The notes under the pieces: generated by a model | What the model saw: only the letters and a program-made list of their open reading frames with translations | Told to the model about the DNA's origin: nothing | The model's database searches: none | Shown here: positions 1 through 8,540 of the stretch, one piece after another | Layout of the letters: every line of letters begins with the position of its first letter | Numbering within the stretch: position 1 is the stretch's first letter | Made by a program: the position numbers and the translations under genes | Assembly: GCA_965220855.1 (NCBI GenBank) | Contig: CBDCQY010000001.1 | Location: forward strand, 2,418,001-2,482,000 | Source of the DNA: Bin95 sp965220855 | GTDB lineage: Bacteria; Pseudomonadota; Alphaproteobacteria; Bin95 | Direction: 5' to 3' | Length of the DNA: 64,000 nucleotides

Positions 1-508
1 AGGGCATTCCCATGGCGATGGTTCGAGCGGTCTCGGTGCTGCCGTTCCACAGGACGGCGATGCGCGCGCCAAGGCTCTCCGGCGCCTTGGGCGGGGCGAC
101 CAGCAGCGGCCGGCCGCTCTCGAACAGCACGGCCTCGAGCGTGCTCATGGAGGGCGAGTCGCCGGCGTCGGTCGGCCGCCCGACCGCGATCAGGTCGAAG
201 GCGCGGGCGCGCTCGGAGACGTCGAGATGGCGCGCCACCTCCTCCCGCCATTGCTGCGAACGCCCGCCGAGCGCGGATTCGAACAGCGCCCGCGCGCGAG
301 CGGAGGAGTCGCGGTCGCGCCGCTCCAGATCGTCCAGCAGGGCCGGCGAGGCGGCGTCGGCCGCCCCGGCCGCCATCACGTCCGAGAGCGAGCGGCGCTG
401 ATAGAAGCCCTCGACATGGGCGGAGAAGCGGTCGGCGGCGAGGCGCGCGCAGGCCAGCATGGATTCCAGCCCGCCGGCTTCGTTCATCGGCACCAGGATG
501 GTTTTCAT
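1..508 (-). CDS. Universal stress protein (tandem UspA type), 3' end off window
   Basis: The first 169 residues are visible and the gene runs off the left edge. The start MKTILVPMN is typical of UspA domains. The middle holds the pattern FDLIAVGRP, as in Usp strand 4. After about residue 150 a second domain seems to open with IAVLWNGSTETART, so this is probably a two-domain protein of about 270-280 residues. Usp domains bind ATP or adenylates and act in the cytosol under stress; the usual G-x2-G-x9-G(S/T) loop would lie outside the window. The ATG at 508 has a purine-rich GAGAGGGAG just upstream. The specific stress role is unknown. Confidence 0.85.
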   Translation of the reverse strand, partial: MKTILVPMNEAGGLESMLACARLAADRFSAHVEGFYQRRSLSDVMAAGAADAASPALLDDLERRDRDSSARARALFESALGGRSQQWREEVARHLDVSERARAFDLIAVGRPTDAGDSPSMSTLEAVLFESGRPLLVAPPKAPESLGARIAVLWNGSTETARTIAMGMP

Positions 509-602
509 CTCCCTCTCCCCTGTCGATTGCGGCAGAGAGCGAAACACCACCCGGCGAGGCTCCGGTCAAGAGCGCGCCATGACGCGCCCCGCCGGGCCCG
601 GA

Positions 603-1736
603 TCATGCGCTGTGCGGCGCCAGAATCTGCCGGACGGTGGCCACCTCCTGCAATCTGTCGAAGCCCGCATTCACCTCGTCGAAGCCGATCTTGCGGTCGA
701 TCAGCCGGTCCACCGGCATCCGCCCCTGGAGATAGAGGTCGATGAAGCGGGGAATGTCGCGCACCGGCACGCAGCTGCCCATATAGGAGCCGAGGATCGA
801 CTTCTCCTGCGCCACCAGCTCGCCATGGTTGAAGGCGAACTCGGCGGTCGCGGGCGAGAGGCCGGCGGTCACCACCGAGCCGCCATAGCGGATGGCGTTC
901 CAGGCGGTCTCCATGGCCTTGATCGTGCCGGCGAGCTCGACGGCGAAATCGACGCCGCCGCCCGAGATGTCGTGGATCTGCTCGATATGGTCGGCGTCGC
1001 GGGCGTTGACCGTGTGCGTCGCGCCCAGCTGGCGGGCGAGGCCGAGCTTGGAGTCCTCCAGATCGACGGCGATGATCTGGCCGGCCCCGGCGAGCTTCGC
1101 GCCGAGCAGGCCGTTCAGGCCGACGCCGCCGAGGCCGATGATCGCCACGCTGTCGCCGGCGCGCACCCTGGCGGTGTTGATGACCGCGCCCGCGCCCGTC
1201 ATCACCGCGCAGCCGAACAGCGCGGCGTCCTCGATATCCATGCGCTTGTCCACCACCACGCAGGTGCCGCGATCGACCACCGCATATTCCGCCATGCAGG
1301 AAATGCCGGTGTGATGGTTGATATAGTCGCCGTTCAGCTTCAGCCGGCGCTCGCCGGACATCAGCTGGCCCTGGCCCTTGGTGCGCGCCGCCGTCTCGCA
1401 GACCTGCGGGCGCCCCTCCAGGCAACGCCGGCAGCGCCCGCAGGCGGAGCCGAACTGGAACACGATATGGTCGTCCGGCTTGATGTCGTGGACGCCGGGG
1501 CCGGTCTCGACGCAAATGCCCGAGCCCTCATGGCCCAGCACCATCGGCACCGGGCGCGGCCGGTCGCCGTTCAGCAGCGAGAGGTCGGAGTGGCACAGTC
1601 CCGCGCCGCCGATCTTCACCAGCAGCTCTCCGGGGCCGGGCGGGTCCAGCTCCACCTCCACGATCTCCAGCGGCCGGCTGTGGGCGAAAGGCCGGGCCGC
1701 GCCGCATTGCATCAGCACCGCTGCGGTCATCTTCAT
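603..1736 (-). CDS. Zinc-dependent alcohol dehydrogenase (MDR superfamily)
   Basis: This 377-residue medium-chain dehydrogenase should oxidise an alcohol to an aldehyde with NAD(P)+. Visible features are the catalytic zinc cysteine in GLCHSDLS (C48), GHEGSG (H69/E70), the four structural-zinc cysteines C99, C102, C105 and C113, and the Rossmann loop GLGGVGLNG. Spacing resembles the long-chain or class III-like Zn-ADH group. I chose ATG 1736 because AGAGGA sits about 10 nt upstream; ATG 1730 is a second in-frame candidate. It diverges from the 2-hydroxyacid oxidase gene, which fits a shared alcohol/hydroxyacid catabolic role. The substrate cannot be read from the sequence. Confidence 0.9.
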   Translation of the reverse strand: MKMTAAVLMQCGAARPFAHSRPLEIVEVELDPPGPGELLVKIGGAGLCHSDLSLLNGDRPRPVPMVLGHEGSGICVETGPGVHDIKPDDHIVFQFGSACGRCRRCLEGRPQVCETAARTKGQGQLMSGERRLKLNGDYINHHTGISCMAEYAVVDRGTCVVVDKRMDIEDAALFGCAVMTGAGAVINTARVRAGDSVAIIGLGGVGLNGLLGAKLAGAGQIIAVDLEDSKLGLARQLGATHTVNARDADHIEQIHDISGGGVDFAVELAGTIKAMETAWNAIRYGGSVVTAGLSPATAEFAFNHGELVAQEKSILGSYMGSCVPVRDIPRFIDLYLQGRMPVDRLIDRKIGFDEVNAGFDRLQEVATVRQILAPHSA

Positions 1737-1776
1737 CGTCGGGCATCCTCTTCCGATGGCGTCGCTCTCGCACCGG

Positions 1777-1804
1777 ACTATAGAGCGCTTGACGCGCCGG
1801 TCGA
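1777..1804 (-). promoter_or_regulatory. Candidate sigma70-type promoter for the alcohol dehydrogenase
   Basis: On the minus strand a TCGACC -35-like box lies 16 nt before TATAGT (-10 at 1782-1777). Transcription would start near 1770, giving a leader of about 35 nt that includes the AGAGGA ribosome-binding site. The -35 matches only 4 of 6 consensus bases. Confidence 0.4.
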
Positions 1805-1845
1805 GGCATGGATGCTCCGCCCGTTCCGCTTCGAGAGCCGCAAGC

Positions 1846-2940
1846 ATGGTGAGCCAGACCGAAGGCGAGTTTCTCTGCCTGCATGAAATCGTCCATCGCG
1901 CCCACAACAACCTCGATCGCAACTATTGGGACTATCTGGCCGGCGGCAGCGAGAGCGAGGCGACGCTCCGGCGCAACCGGCTGGCCTTCGACCGGCTGGC
2001 GTTGCGCCACCGGGTGCTGCGCGACGTCTCGCGGGTGTCGGCGCGGCGCCGGGTGCTGGGGCAGGATTTGCGCCTGCCGGTGCTGCTCGCGCCCATCGGC
2101 TCGCTGCAGAGCTTCGACCCCGCCGGCGGGGCGGCGGCGGCGCGCGCGGCGCACGCCTTCGGCACCATGAACATCCAGAGCTCGGTCTCCGAGCCGGGGC
2201 TGGAGGAGACCGCCGAAGCCGCGCCCAACCCCAAGGTCTTCCAGCTCTATGTCCGGGGCGACGACGCCTGGGTCGATGACATCGCCCGCCGCGCCATCGC
2301 CGCCGGCTACACGGCGTTTTGCATCACCGTCGATACCGCCCATTACAGCCGGCGCGAGCGCGACATCGCCAAGCGCTTCGTCAAGCCCTGGCGGATCGAC
2401 AATCGCAATATGGGCTTCCAGGGCGCTTTCAGTTGGGATCATATCAAGCGCTTCAAGGACCGCCATGACATCCCGCTGGTCATCAAGGGCATCGGGACGG
2501 GCGAGGACGCCGCGCTCGCTGTCGAGCATGGCGTCGATGTCGTCTATGTCTCCAATCATGGCGGGCGCCAGCTGGACGCCGGGCGCGGCGCGCTCGACGC
2601 GCTGCCGGAAGCGGTGGCGGCCGTGGACGGCAAGGCCGAGGTCTGGGTCGATGGCGGCGTGCTGCGGGGCGCGGATGTCGTCAAGGCGCTGGCGCTCGGC
2701 GCCGATGCGGTCGGCGTCGGGCGGCTGACGGCGGCGGGTCTCGCCGCCGCGGGCGAGGCCGGCCTGGTCGCCATGCTGGAGTTGCTGGAGGACGAGGTCG
2801 TCACGGCGCTCGGCCTCATGGGTTGCACCGGCTGGCAGGACCTCGGGCCGGACTTCGTCGCGCCGGCGGAGCCGACCGCCCCGCCCTCGGTGTTCAGCGC
2901 CTACCCCCTGCTCGACCTCACGGACCCCGGCTACAACTGA
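1846..2940 (+). CDS. FMN-dependent alpha-hydroxy-acid oxidase/dehydrogenase (LldD/GOX family)
   Basis: A 364-residue TIM-barrel flavoenzyme predicted to oxidise a 2-hydroxy acid (lactate or glycolate type) to the 2-oxo acid. Supporting motifs: VLLAPIGS (FMN site), QLYVRGDD with the conserved Tyr, CITVDT, PLVIKGIGTGEDA with the FMN-binding Lys, YVSNHGGRQLD with the catalytic His and substrate-binding Arg, and VWVDGGVLRGADVVKALALGAD for phosphate binding. ATG 1846 gives the normal N-terminus; the open frame extends further upstream but is not protein-like. No membrane-anchoring insert is evident. It ends 15 bp from the convergent SDR gene. Confidence 0.9.
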   Translation: MVSQTEGEFLCLHEIVHRAHNNLDRNYWDYLAGGSESEATLRRNRLAFDRLALRHRVLRDVSRVSARRRVLGQDLRLPVLLAPIGSLQSFDPAGGAAAARAAHAFGTMNIQSSVSEPGLEETAEAAPNPKVFQLYVRGDDAWVDDIARRAIAAGYTAFCITVDTAHYSRRERDIAKRFVKPWRIDNRNMGFQGAFSWDHIKRFKDRHDIPLVIKGIGTGEDAALAVEHGVDVVYVSNHGGRQLDAGRGALDALPEAVAAVDGKAEVWVDGGVLRGADVVKALALGADAVGVGRLTAAGLAAAGEAGLVAMLELLEDEVVTALGLMGCTGWQDLGPDFVAPAEPTAPPSVFSAYPLLDLTDPGYN

Positions 2941-2955
2941 CCGCCGCCGCCCGCC

Positions 2956-3735
2956 TCAGGCCGTCGAGCCGCCGTCCACGGCGAGCGTGGTGGCGGTGAC
3001 GAAGGAGGCCTCGTCGGAGAGCAGGAAGAGCGCTGCATTGGCGATCTCCTCCGGCTTGCCGGGCCGGCCCATGGGCAGGGCGCCGCCATGGCGGGCGATC
3101 AGCGCCTCCCGGTCGAGACCGTGCGTCGATTGCTGGTCCGGCCGCGCCACGAAGACGCGCAGCATGGGCGTGTCTATGGGACCCGGACAGATGGCGTTCA
3201 CGCGGATGCCCTCGCCGGCGAGCCGCTTGCCGAGCGCCTTCACGAAGCCGACCACGCCGTGCTTCACCGCCGAATAGACCGGGCTGTAGGGCGAGCCCTG
3301 CAGGCCCGACGTCGATGCGGTGAACAGCAGCGCGCCGCCGCCGCGCGCCCGCATCTCGGGAATGGCGGCCTCGGTGGTGATCAGCACGGTGCGCATGTTG
3401 AGCGTGACCGCGAGGTCGAAGTCGGCCATCTCGATGCCCTCGACCGAGGCCGGGCCGGGATGGCCGACATGGTTCCAGACGAAATCCACCCCGCCGAGCG
3501 CGCGGGCCGCCTCGCGCACGATGCGCCGGCTGTCCTCGTCGCGGGTGAGATCGGCCTCGATGCCGACCGCCTTGCCGCCGGCCGCCTCGATCTCCGCCAC
3601 CGCGGCCTCGACGGCGGCGGCGGCGATATCCACCAGGGCGACCGCCGCCCCCTCGGCCGCAAACCGGATCGCGCCGGCCCGGCCCATGCCGGAGCCGGCC
3701 GCCGTCACGATGCCGCATTTGTCCTTCATTCGCAT
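2956..3735 (-). CDS. Short-chain dehydrogenase/reductase (SDR)
   Basis: A 259-residue classical-type SDR, last gene of the minus-strand catabolic run. It has the cofactor loop TAAGSGMGRA near residue 12, an acidic VDIA after strand 2 that suggests NAD(H) preference, the catalytic Ser in FTASTSG, YSAVK as the Tyr-Lys pair, and the NAICPGPIDTPM loop. The usual NNAG motif is replaced by WNHVGHPG, which keeps one Asn but is unusual. ATG 3735 has GAAGG about 9 nt upstream; the next ATG, at 3729, overlaps the TGA of the preceding dioxygenase gene as ATGA. The substrate is unknown; secondary alcohol oxidation is the family's typical reaction. Confidence 0.9.
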   Translation of the reverse strand: MRMKDKCGIVTAAGSGMGRAGAIRFAAEGAAVALVDIAAAAVEAAVAEIEAAGGKAVGIEADLTRDEDSRRIVREAARALGGVDFVWNHVGHPGPASVEGIEMADFDLAVTLNMRTVLITTEAAIPEMRARGGGALLFTASTSGLQGSPYSPVYSAVKHGVVGFVKALGKRLAGEGIRVNAICPGPIDTPMLRVFVARPDQQSTHGLDREALIARHGGALPMGRPGKPEEIANAALFLLSDEASFVTATTLAVDGGSTA

Positions 3736-4754
3736 GGATCGATCCTTCTCTGCTGTCGTGCGAAGACGCCGCCGCGCGGGCCGGTGTTCAGCCGGTCGGC
3801 GAATTCGGGCGCGAGCGGGCGGCCGTTCGGGATGTTGGCCCAGAGCCGGAGCAGCAGCCGGCGGCGGTCCGGCCCCTCGCCGTCCCGATAGGCGGCCCGC
3901 GCGTGCAGAATGGCGTAATTGTTGAGCCACTGGATGTCGCCCGGGCGAAAGTCCATGTCGAGGCGGAAGCGCGGATCGAGCGCCAGACGCTCGACCAGCG
4001 CCACCGCCTCGCGCTCCTCGGCGTCCGGCTCCCGGCCGAGCTTGCGCTGCCCGTCCTCGATCTGCTTGCGGTTGAAGCGGCAGGAGAGCCGCCCCGCATA
4101 CCAGGAGAAGACCGGAATGGCGTTGCGCGTGACCTCGCCCGGCGCGCCGGTCGGCCCCTTGCCGGCCAGGTCGATGCGAAAGCCGCGCGCCAGCGCATCC
4201 ACCAGATGCGGGGCCGTCGCCAGAATCTCGTTATAGATCGCGGCGGAAGAGGCGATCTGGCTCTCGCCGCCGGCCGCCCCCTGGGCCACGCACAAGAGGC
4301 CGACGATATCGGACGTGTCGCAATGGGGGCCGAGCGCGGCGTTGGTGGTGTGGCCGCGCACATTGTTGTCGGCATAGTCGAGGCCGCGATCGCGCACCTC
4401 GCCGATCAGCGCGCCCTCGGAGTTTTGCGAGATGACGCGCCCCATATGGGCGGCGAGGCCCCAATAGGCGTCGCGCAATTGCCGCCGGTCCGGCCCCAGA
4501 CGGTCGAGGCCGCGCATCAGCACGAAGCCGCGCCCGTTCTCCAGCTCATCCACCAGCGCGGCGAGGCGCGGCCCCAGCTTCGGCAGGGGAAAATCCGCCT
4601 TGCCGAAGCCCGGCGCGCCGAAGCGGCGCGGCAGCGCGCGGCGGATTTCCTCCAGTTCCTCATCGGAGAAATGGCGGATCCAGTCGCTCCGCCCCTCCAT
4701 GTCCGCCCGGCGCCAGACGGAGGGGTGTTCGAGCGGCGCGCGCAGCACGCTCAT
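3726..4754 (-). CDS. TauD/TfdA-like Fe(II)/2-oxoglutarate dioxygenase
   Basis: A 342-residue protein of the TauD/TfdA-like group, which hydroxylates a substrate using O2 and 2-oxoglutarate with Fe(II). The facial triad is visible: H-x-D in GPHCDTSD in the middle of the protein and the distal His in ILHARAAYRD, followed by the 2-oxoglutarate-binding Arg in RRLLLRLW. Length suits the larger TauD-like proteins. The start overlaps the CoA-transferase stop (ATGA at 4751-4754) and its stop overlaps the SDR start, so it is translationally coupled in the operon. The substrate is unknown; the neighbours suggest a carboxylic acid or its CoA ester. Confidence 0.87.
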   Translation of the reverse strand: MSVLRAPLEHPSVWRRADMEGRSDWIRHFSDEELEEIRRALPRRFGAPGFGKADFPLPKLGPRLAALVDELENGRGFVLMRGLDRLGPDRRQLRDAYWGLAAHMGRVISQNSEGALIGEVRDRGLDYADNNVRGHTTNAALGPHCDTSDIVGLLCVAQGAAGGESQIASSAAIYNEILATAPHLVDALARGFRIDLAGKGPTGAPGEVTRNAIPVFSWYAGRLSCRFNRKQIEDGQRKLGREPDAEEREAVALVERLALDPRFRLDMDFRPGDIQWLNNYAILHARAAYRDGEGPDRRRLLLRLWANIPNGRPLAPEFADRLNTGPRGGVFARQQRRIDPCE

Positions 4755-5977
4755 GCCGAAGCCTCCTCGGCGACGCCGGCCGCGATCAGCCGGTCGATCT
4801 CGGCGCCCTCCAGGCCGGCCTCGGCCAGCAGCGCGCGCGAATGCTCGCCAAGGCGCGGGGCGGGCGCCGTCGGGGCGGGCGTCGCGCCATCCAGCGTCCA
4901 GGGCAGACCGTGCACGCGGAAGCGCTCTCCGGGCCGCGCCGGGTCCGGAATGGCGGAGACGAAGCCGCGCTCGGCGATGCAGGCTTCCTCCAGCGCCTCC
5001 GGCACGCTGCGCACCCGCCCGGTCGGCACGCCGGCGCCGTTCAGCGCGTCCTCCCAATGGGCGGCGGGGCGCGTCTTCAGGCGGGCGGCGATGGCCTCGC
5101 GCATCCGTTCGGCGTCCGCCGCCCGGTCGCGCCAGCCGGTCGGATCGAAGACCGCCGGCGATCCCTCGACGCCGAGCGCGGCAGAGAGCGCTCGCAGCTG
5201 GGCCTCGGTGTTGGCGGTCAGCACCAGCGGCGCATCGGCGGTCTCGTAGGTCCCGGAAGCCGGCGAGCCGGAGAAGGCCCGGTTGCCGATGCGCGCCGGC
5301 GGCGCGCCGGTGGCGAGATAGCCATGCACCGGCGTCGCCATCATGGCGAGCGTGGCGGCGGTCATCGAGACGTCGATATGGCGCCCGCGCCCGGTGGCCC
5401 GGCGCTCGATAAGCGCCACCAGAATGGCTGTGAAGGCGGCGTTGCCGGCGGCGGTGTCCGCCATCGGGAAGCCGATCTTGACCGGCGGGCCGCCCTCCTC
5501 GCCCTGCGTCCACATCGCGCCGGCCACACCCTGGACGATATGATCGTAGGCGGGGCGTCCGGCCCAGTCGGGATGCGGCCCATAGCCGGAGAGCGAGCAA
5601 TAGATCGCGCCGGGGTTCAGCGCGCGCACCGTCTCCGCGCCCAGCCCCAGCCGCTCCATGACGCCCGGGCGGAAGTTCTCCACCACGACATCGGCTCCCT
5701 CCAGCAGCCGGAGCGCCGCCTCGCGCCCGGCCGGCTGCTTCAGGTCGAGCGCGAGCGACCGCTTGCCGGAATTGATGGCGAGGAAGCCCGCGCCCATGCC
5801 GGCCCGCGCGCGCTCCGGCTCGCCGCCCATGCGGCGCAGCTGGTCGCCCCGGCCCGGCGGCTCGATCTTCACCACATCGGCCCCCAGCACCGCCAGATGC
5901 AGCGTCGCCAGCGGCCCGGCGATCACATGCGTGAAGTCGATGACCCGCAGACCCGCAAATGGCGTGGCTTCCGTCAC
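4751..5977 (-). CDS. Class III CoA-transferase (CaiB/BaiF family)
   Basis: A 408-residue family III CoA-transferase, which moves CoA between organic acids through an aspartyl-CoA thioester intermediate. Diagnostic features are the N-terminal RVIDFTHVIAGPLAT, GADVVKIEPPGRGD, NSGKRSLALDLK, VVVENFRPGVMERLG, and YDHIVQGVAG, whose Asp sits where the catalytic Asp of formyl-CoA transferase lies. The GTG start at 5977 is preceded by GAGGGGAG at good spacing. It follows the amidase by 42 bp and overlaps the dioxygenase by 4 bp. Together with the acyl-CoA ligase in the same run it implies catabolism of a CoA-activated acid. Confidence 0.92.
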   Translation of the reverse strand: MTEATPFAGLRVIDFTHVIAGPLATLHLAVLGADVVKIEPPGRGDQLRRMGGEPERARAGMGAGFLAINSGKRSLALDLKQPAGREAALRLLEGADVVVENFRPGVMERLGLGAETVRALNPGAIYCSLSGYGPHPDWAGRPAYDHIVQGVAGAMWTQGEEGGPPVKIGFPMADTAAGNAAFTAILVALIERRATGRGRHIDVSMTAATLAMMATPVHGYLATGAPPARIGNRAFSGSPASGTYETADAPLVLTANTEAQLRALSAALGVEGSPAVFDPTGWRDRAADAERMREAIAARLKTRPAAHWEDALNGAGVPTGRVRSVPEALEEACIAERGFVSAIPDPARPGERFRVHGLPWTLDGATPAPTAPAPRLGEHSRALLAEAGLEGAEIDRLIAAGVAEEASA

Positions 5978-6019
5978 CTGTCCCGCTCCCCTCGCAGCAG
6001 CGCCTTGTCCCGCGCGAGT

Positions 6020-7282
6020 CTATGCCGGGAGGGCGCTCATGCCCAAATCGCCGAACTCCCCGGCGGCGGCGACCAGCGCCGCCTCGCGGTCCGGCCCGGC
6101 GATGGCCTGGAGCGCGAAGGGCATGCCGTTCGCCAGCCGGCCGCAGGGAAAGGCCAGCGCCGGCAGGCCGGTCAGGTTGGCGAAGGCCAGCAGCTCCGAC
6201 TGGTTGGCCGGTGCGGCGCGCTCGCGCGGAAACGGCCCGCAAGGCGCAACCGGCGCGATAATCACCGCGTCGCCGATGCGTTCGGCCGCCTCCGCGCGCA
6301 ACCGGCGGAGGACCTCGCGCGCCACCTCCAGCCGCGCCGGGGCGAGCTTCGCGCCATAGTCCAGAAAAGCGCGGAGTTCCGCCGACGCGCCTTCGGGGAC
6401 GCCGTGCAGCGCCGCCGCCTCCGCCTCGATGACCAGCAGACCCGCCTTGCGCGCCGCTTGCGGATCGTAGCCCGGCCAGTCGAGCGCCGGCAGGTCGAGC
6501 GTCGGCAGCGCGTCCGCGACGTCGGGTTCGAGCGCCGCGCTCTCGAAGGCCGCAAGGCGCATCGGACGCCAGCTGCCGGGCGCGCCCGCCGGGCGTCCCG
6601 ACATGACCTCGAACAGGGTCAGCGCATCCTCGGCCGTCCGCGCGAGCGGGCCTGCATGGTCGAGGCTCGGCGCGAGCGGAACCACGCCCGCAAGCGACAC
6701 CCGGCCGAAGGTCGGCTTCAGCCCGAAACAGCCGCAACAGGCCGCCGGCAGGCGCACCGAGCCCATGGTGTCGGTGCCGAGCGCGGCGGCCGCCAGCCCC
6801 GCCGCCACCGCCGCCCCGGAGCCGCCGCTGGAGCCGCCGGCCGTCCATCCCCGGCGGTGCGGGTTGTGGGTCATGCCCCAGTGCGGATTGTCGGTGGTCG
6901 TGCCGAAGGCGGCCTCGTGCAGGTTGGTCTTGCCGAGCGGCACCGCGCCGGCGGCGCGAAGCCGCGCCACGACGGCGGCGTCCGCCTCCGCCACCCGCCC
7001 GCCCGGCAGGCCGTTGGCGGTGACGACGCCTTCCATGTCGATATTGTCCTTGAGCGCGATCGGCGCGCCGTCGATGGGCGAGGCGGGTCGCCCGGCCCGC
7101 CAGCGCGCCGCCGAGGCCGCCGCCGCCGCGCGCGCCGCCTCTGCGGTCACAAGGACGAAGGCGTTCAGCTTCGGATTGTCGCGGGCGATGCGGTCGAGAC
7201 AGGCCTCGGCGACGGCGAGCGGATCGAGCCGCCCGGCGCCATAGGCCCGATGGAGCGCGGCGAGGGAGAGGTCAAGCTTCAT
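6020..7282 (-). CDS. Amidase (amidase signature family)
   Basis: A 420-residue amidase-signature enzyme, predicted to hydrolyse a C-N amide bond in the cytosol. The Ser-cisSer-Lys triad is visible: Lys in PIALKDNID, cis-Ser in GGSSGGSGAAVAAG, and nucleophilic Ser in DTMGSVRLPA, where the more common GGS is MGS. The C-terminal ALAFPCGRLANGMPFALQ motif is also typical. ATG 7282 overlaps the MFS gene by 11 bp. It is the first of two amidases in the window (the other at 19258-20655); they differ enough to be separate family members. GatA is unlikely because no gatB or gatC is nearby. Confidence 0.9.
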   Translation of the reverse strand: MKLDLSLAALHRAYGAGRLDPLAVAEACLDRIARDNPKLNAFVLVTAEAARAAAAASAARWRAGRPASPIDGAPIALKDNIDMEGVVTANGLPGGRVAEADAAVVARLRAAGAVPLGKTNLHEAAFGTTTDNPHWGMTHNPHRRGWTAGGSSGGSGAAVAAGLAAAALGTDTMGSVRLPAACCGCFGLKPTFGRVSLAGVVPLAPSLDHAGPLARTAEDALTLFEVMSGRPAGAPGSWRPMRLAAFESAALEPDVADALPTLDLPALDWPGYDPQAARKAGLLVIEAEAAALHGVPEGASAELRAFLDYGAKLAPARLEVAREVLRRLRAEAAERIGDAVIIAPVAPCGPFPRERAAPANQSELLAFANLTGLPALAFPCGRLANGMPFALQAIAGPDREAALVAAAGEFGDLGMSALPA

Positions 7283-8525
7283 CGGCGGTCCCCTGCGGTC
7301 GGTCGCCGCGCCACAGGATCAGCAGGCTGGCGGCGACATGCATCCCGATCAGCAGCATGAGCGGCCAGTCATAGCCGCCGGTGCGGTCGTGGAGCCAGCC
7401 GCCGGCGGCCGTCGCGAGCCCGCCCATGACGAACATCAGCGCCGCGGTCAGCCCATAGGCGGCGCCGTAGCCCTCGGCCCCGAATCGGTCCACCAGCAGC
7501 AGCGGCGGCAGCATGACGATGCAGCCGATGACCAGGCCGGCGATGGCCGAGGCGGCGAACAGCAGCACGGCCGGCCCGCCGGCGAGCAGCGCCAGCAGCC
7601 CGGCCAGCTGGATCAGATAGCAGCCCGCCGCCAGCCAAGCGAGCGGCAGCCGCCCGGTCAGCGCCCCCAGCAGGAAACGCCCGAGCGCGGCGCTCGCCGC
7701 CGCGACGCTGACCGCAAGCGCCGCGCCGGCAAGGCCGAGCGACCCTTGCAGCAGCGGGATCTGATGCATCAGGAAGCCGATCTGCGCGCCGAGCGCAAAC
7801 GCGGAGGCAAGCGCGATGCGCCAGAAATGCACATCCAGCAGGAAGCGCCGCGACGTCGGCGGACCCGCCGGCTCCTCTGCCGCCTTCGCGCCCATCTCGC
7901 GCTCGGCCTCGCGCCCCCGGGGCGGGCGGATCGCCAGCCAGGCGACCGGCAGCACCGAGAGCAGCAGCGCCGCGCCCAGCCCCGCCATGGTGGCGGCGAA
8001 ACCCCAGACGCCCGCCAGCCAGGCCATCAGCGGCGGCATGACGGCGCCGCCGGCGCTGGCCCCGGTCAACCCGATGCCGAGCGCCATCCCGAGGCGGCGC
8101 TTGAACCAGGGGATGAGGGCGGCGCTGATCGCCAGGGCGGCAAGACCGGGATAGGCGCTGCCCATCAGCAGGAAGATCGCGAACAGCTGCCAGGGCGCGG
8201 CGAGCCAGCCGGCCTCGAAGGCCGCCAGCCCGAAGGCGCCGGCCGCCATGGCGAGCGCGCCATAGACCACCGCCGGCCGCGCGCCGCGCCGGTCGATGAC
8301 CCGCCCGAGCAGCAGGCTCGCCGCCATGTTGGCCAGCCAGAACCCGCCGACCAGGCTGGAGAGCATGGCGGCGGACCAGCCGGTCGTGCGGCCGAGCGCC
8401 ACCATGTAGAAGCCGTGGCCGTAAAAGCCGATTCCCCAGGCCCAGAACGCCAGCAGGAAGCAGGCGGCGGCGACCCGCCAGCCGCGATAGACGCCAGGAG
8501 GCGTGTCGGCGGAGGGAGCCTGCAA
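7272..8525 (-). CDS. MFS transporter
   Basis: A 417-residue major facilitator with about 12 hydrophobic segments, beginning GWRVAAACFLLAFWAWGIGF. It has the intracellular-loop feature GRVIDRRGARPAV after TM2 and a charged central loop near residue 200. This resembles oxalate/formate antiporter or monocarboxylate-transporter-like carriers. The start appears to be TTG at 8525, only 15 nt after the ligase stop and in the same frame, with no strong Shine-Dalgarno, suggesting termination-reinitiation. Context makes it the likely importer of the acid or amide degraded by the operon. Substrate unknown. Confidence 0.85.
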   Translation of the reverse strand: MQAPSADTPPGVYRGWRVAAACFLLAFWAWGIGFYGHGFYMVALGRTTGWSAAMLSSLVGGFWLANMAASLLLGRVIDRRGARPAVVYGALAMAAGAFGLAAFEAGWLAAPWQLFAIFLLMGSAYPGLAALAISAALIPWFKRRLGMALGIGLTGASAGGAVMPPLMAWLAGVWGFAATMAGLGAALLLSVLPVAWLAIRPPRGREAEREMGAKAAEEPAGPPTSRRFLLDVHFWRIALASAFALGAQIGFLMHQIPLLQGSLGLAGAALAVSVAAASAALGRFLLGALTGRLPLAWLAAGCYLIQLAGLLALLAGGPAVLLFAASAIAGLVIGCIVMLPPLLLVDRFGAEGYGAAYGLTAALMFVMGGLATAAGGWLHDRTGGYDWPLMLLIGMHVAASLLILWRGDRPQGTADEA

Positions 8526-8540
8526 GCCGCGCCCGGCCGC

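Noticed and set aside
505..1515. Long open frame antisense to and in another frame of the alcohol dehydrogenase, with many similar ones elsewhere
   Set aside because: High GC depletes stop codons, so long shadow frames occur opposite almost every gene. Their products are Arg/Pro/Ala-rich without motifs, while the overlapping frame encodes a recognisable enzyme.
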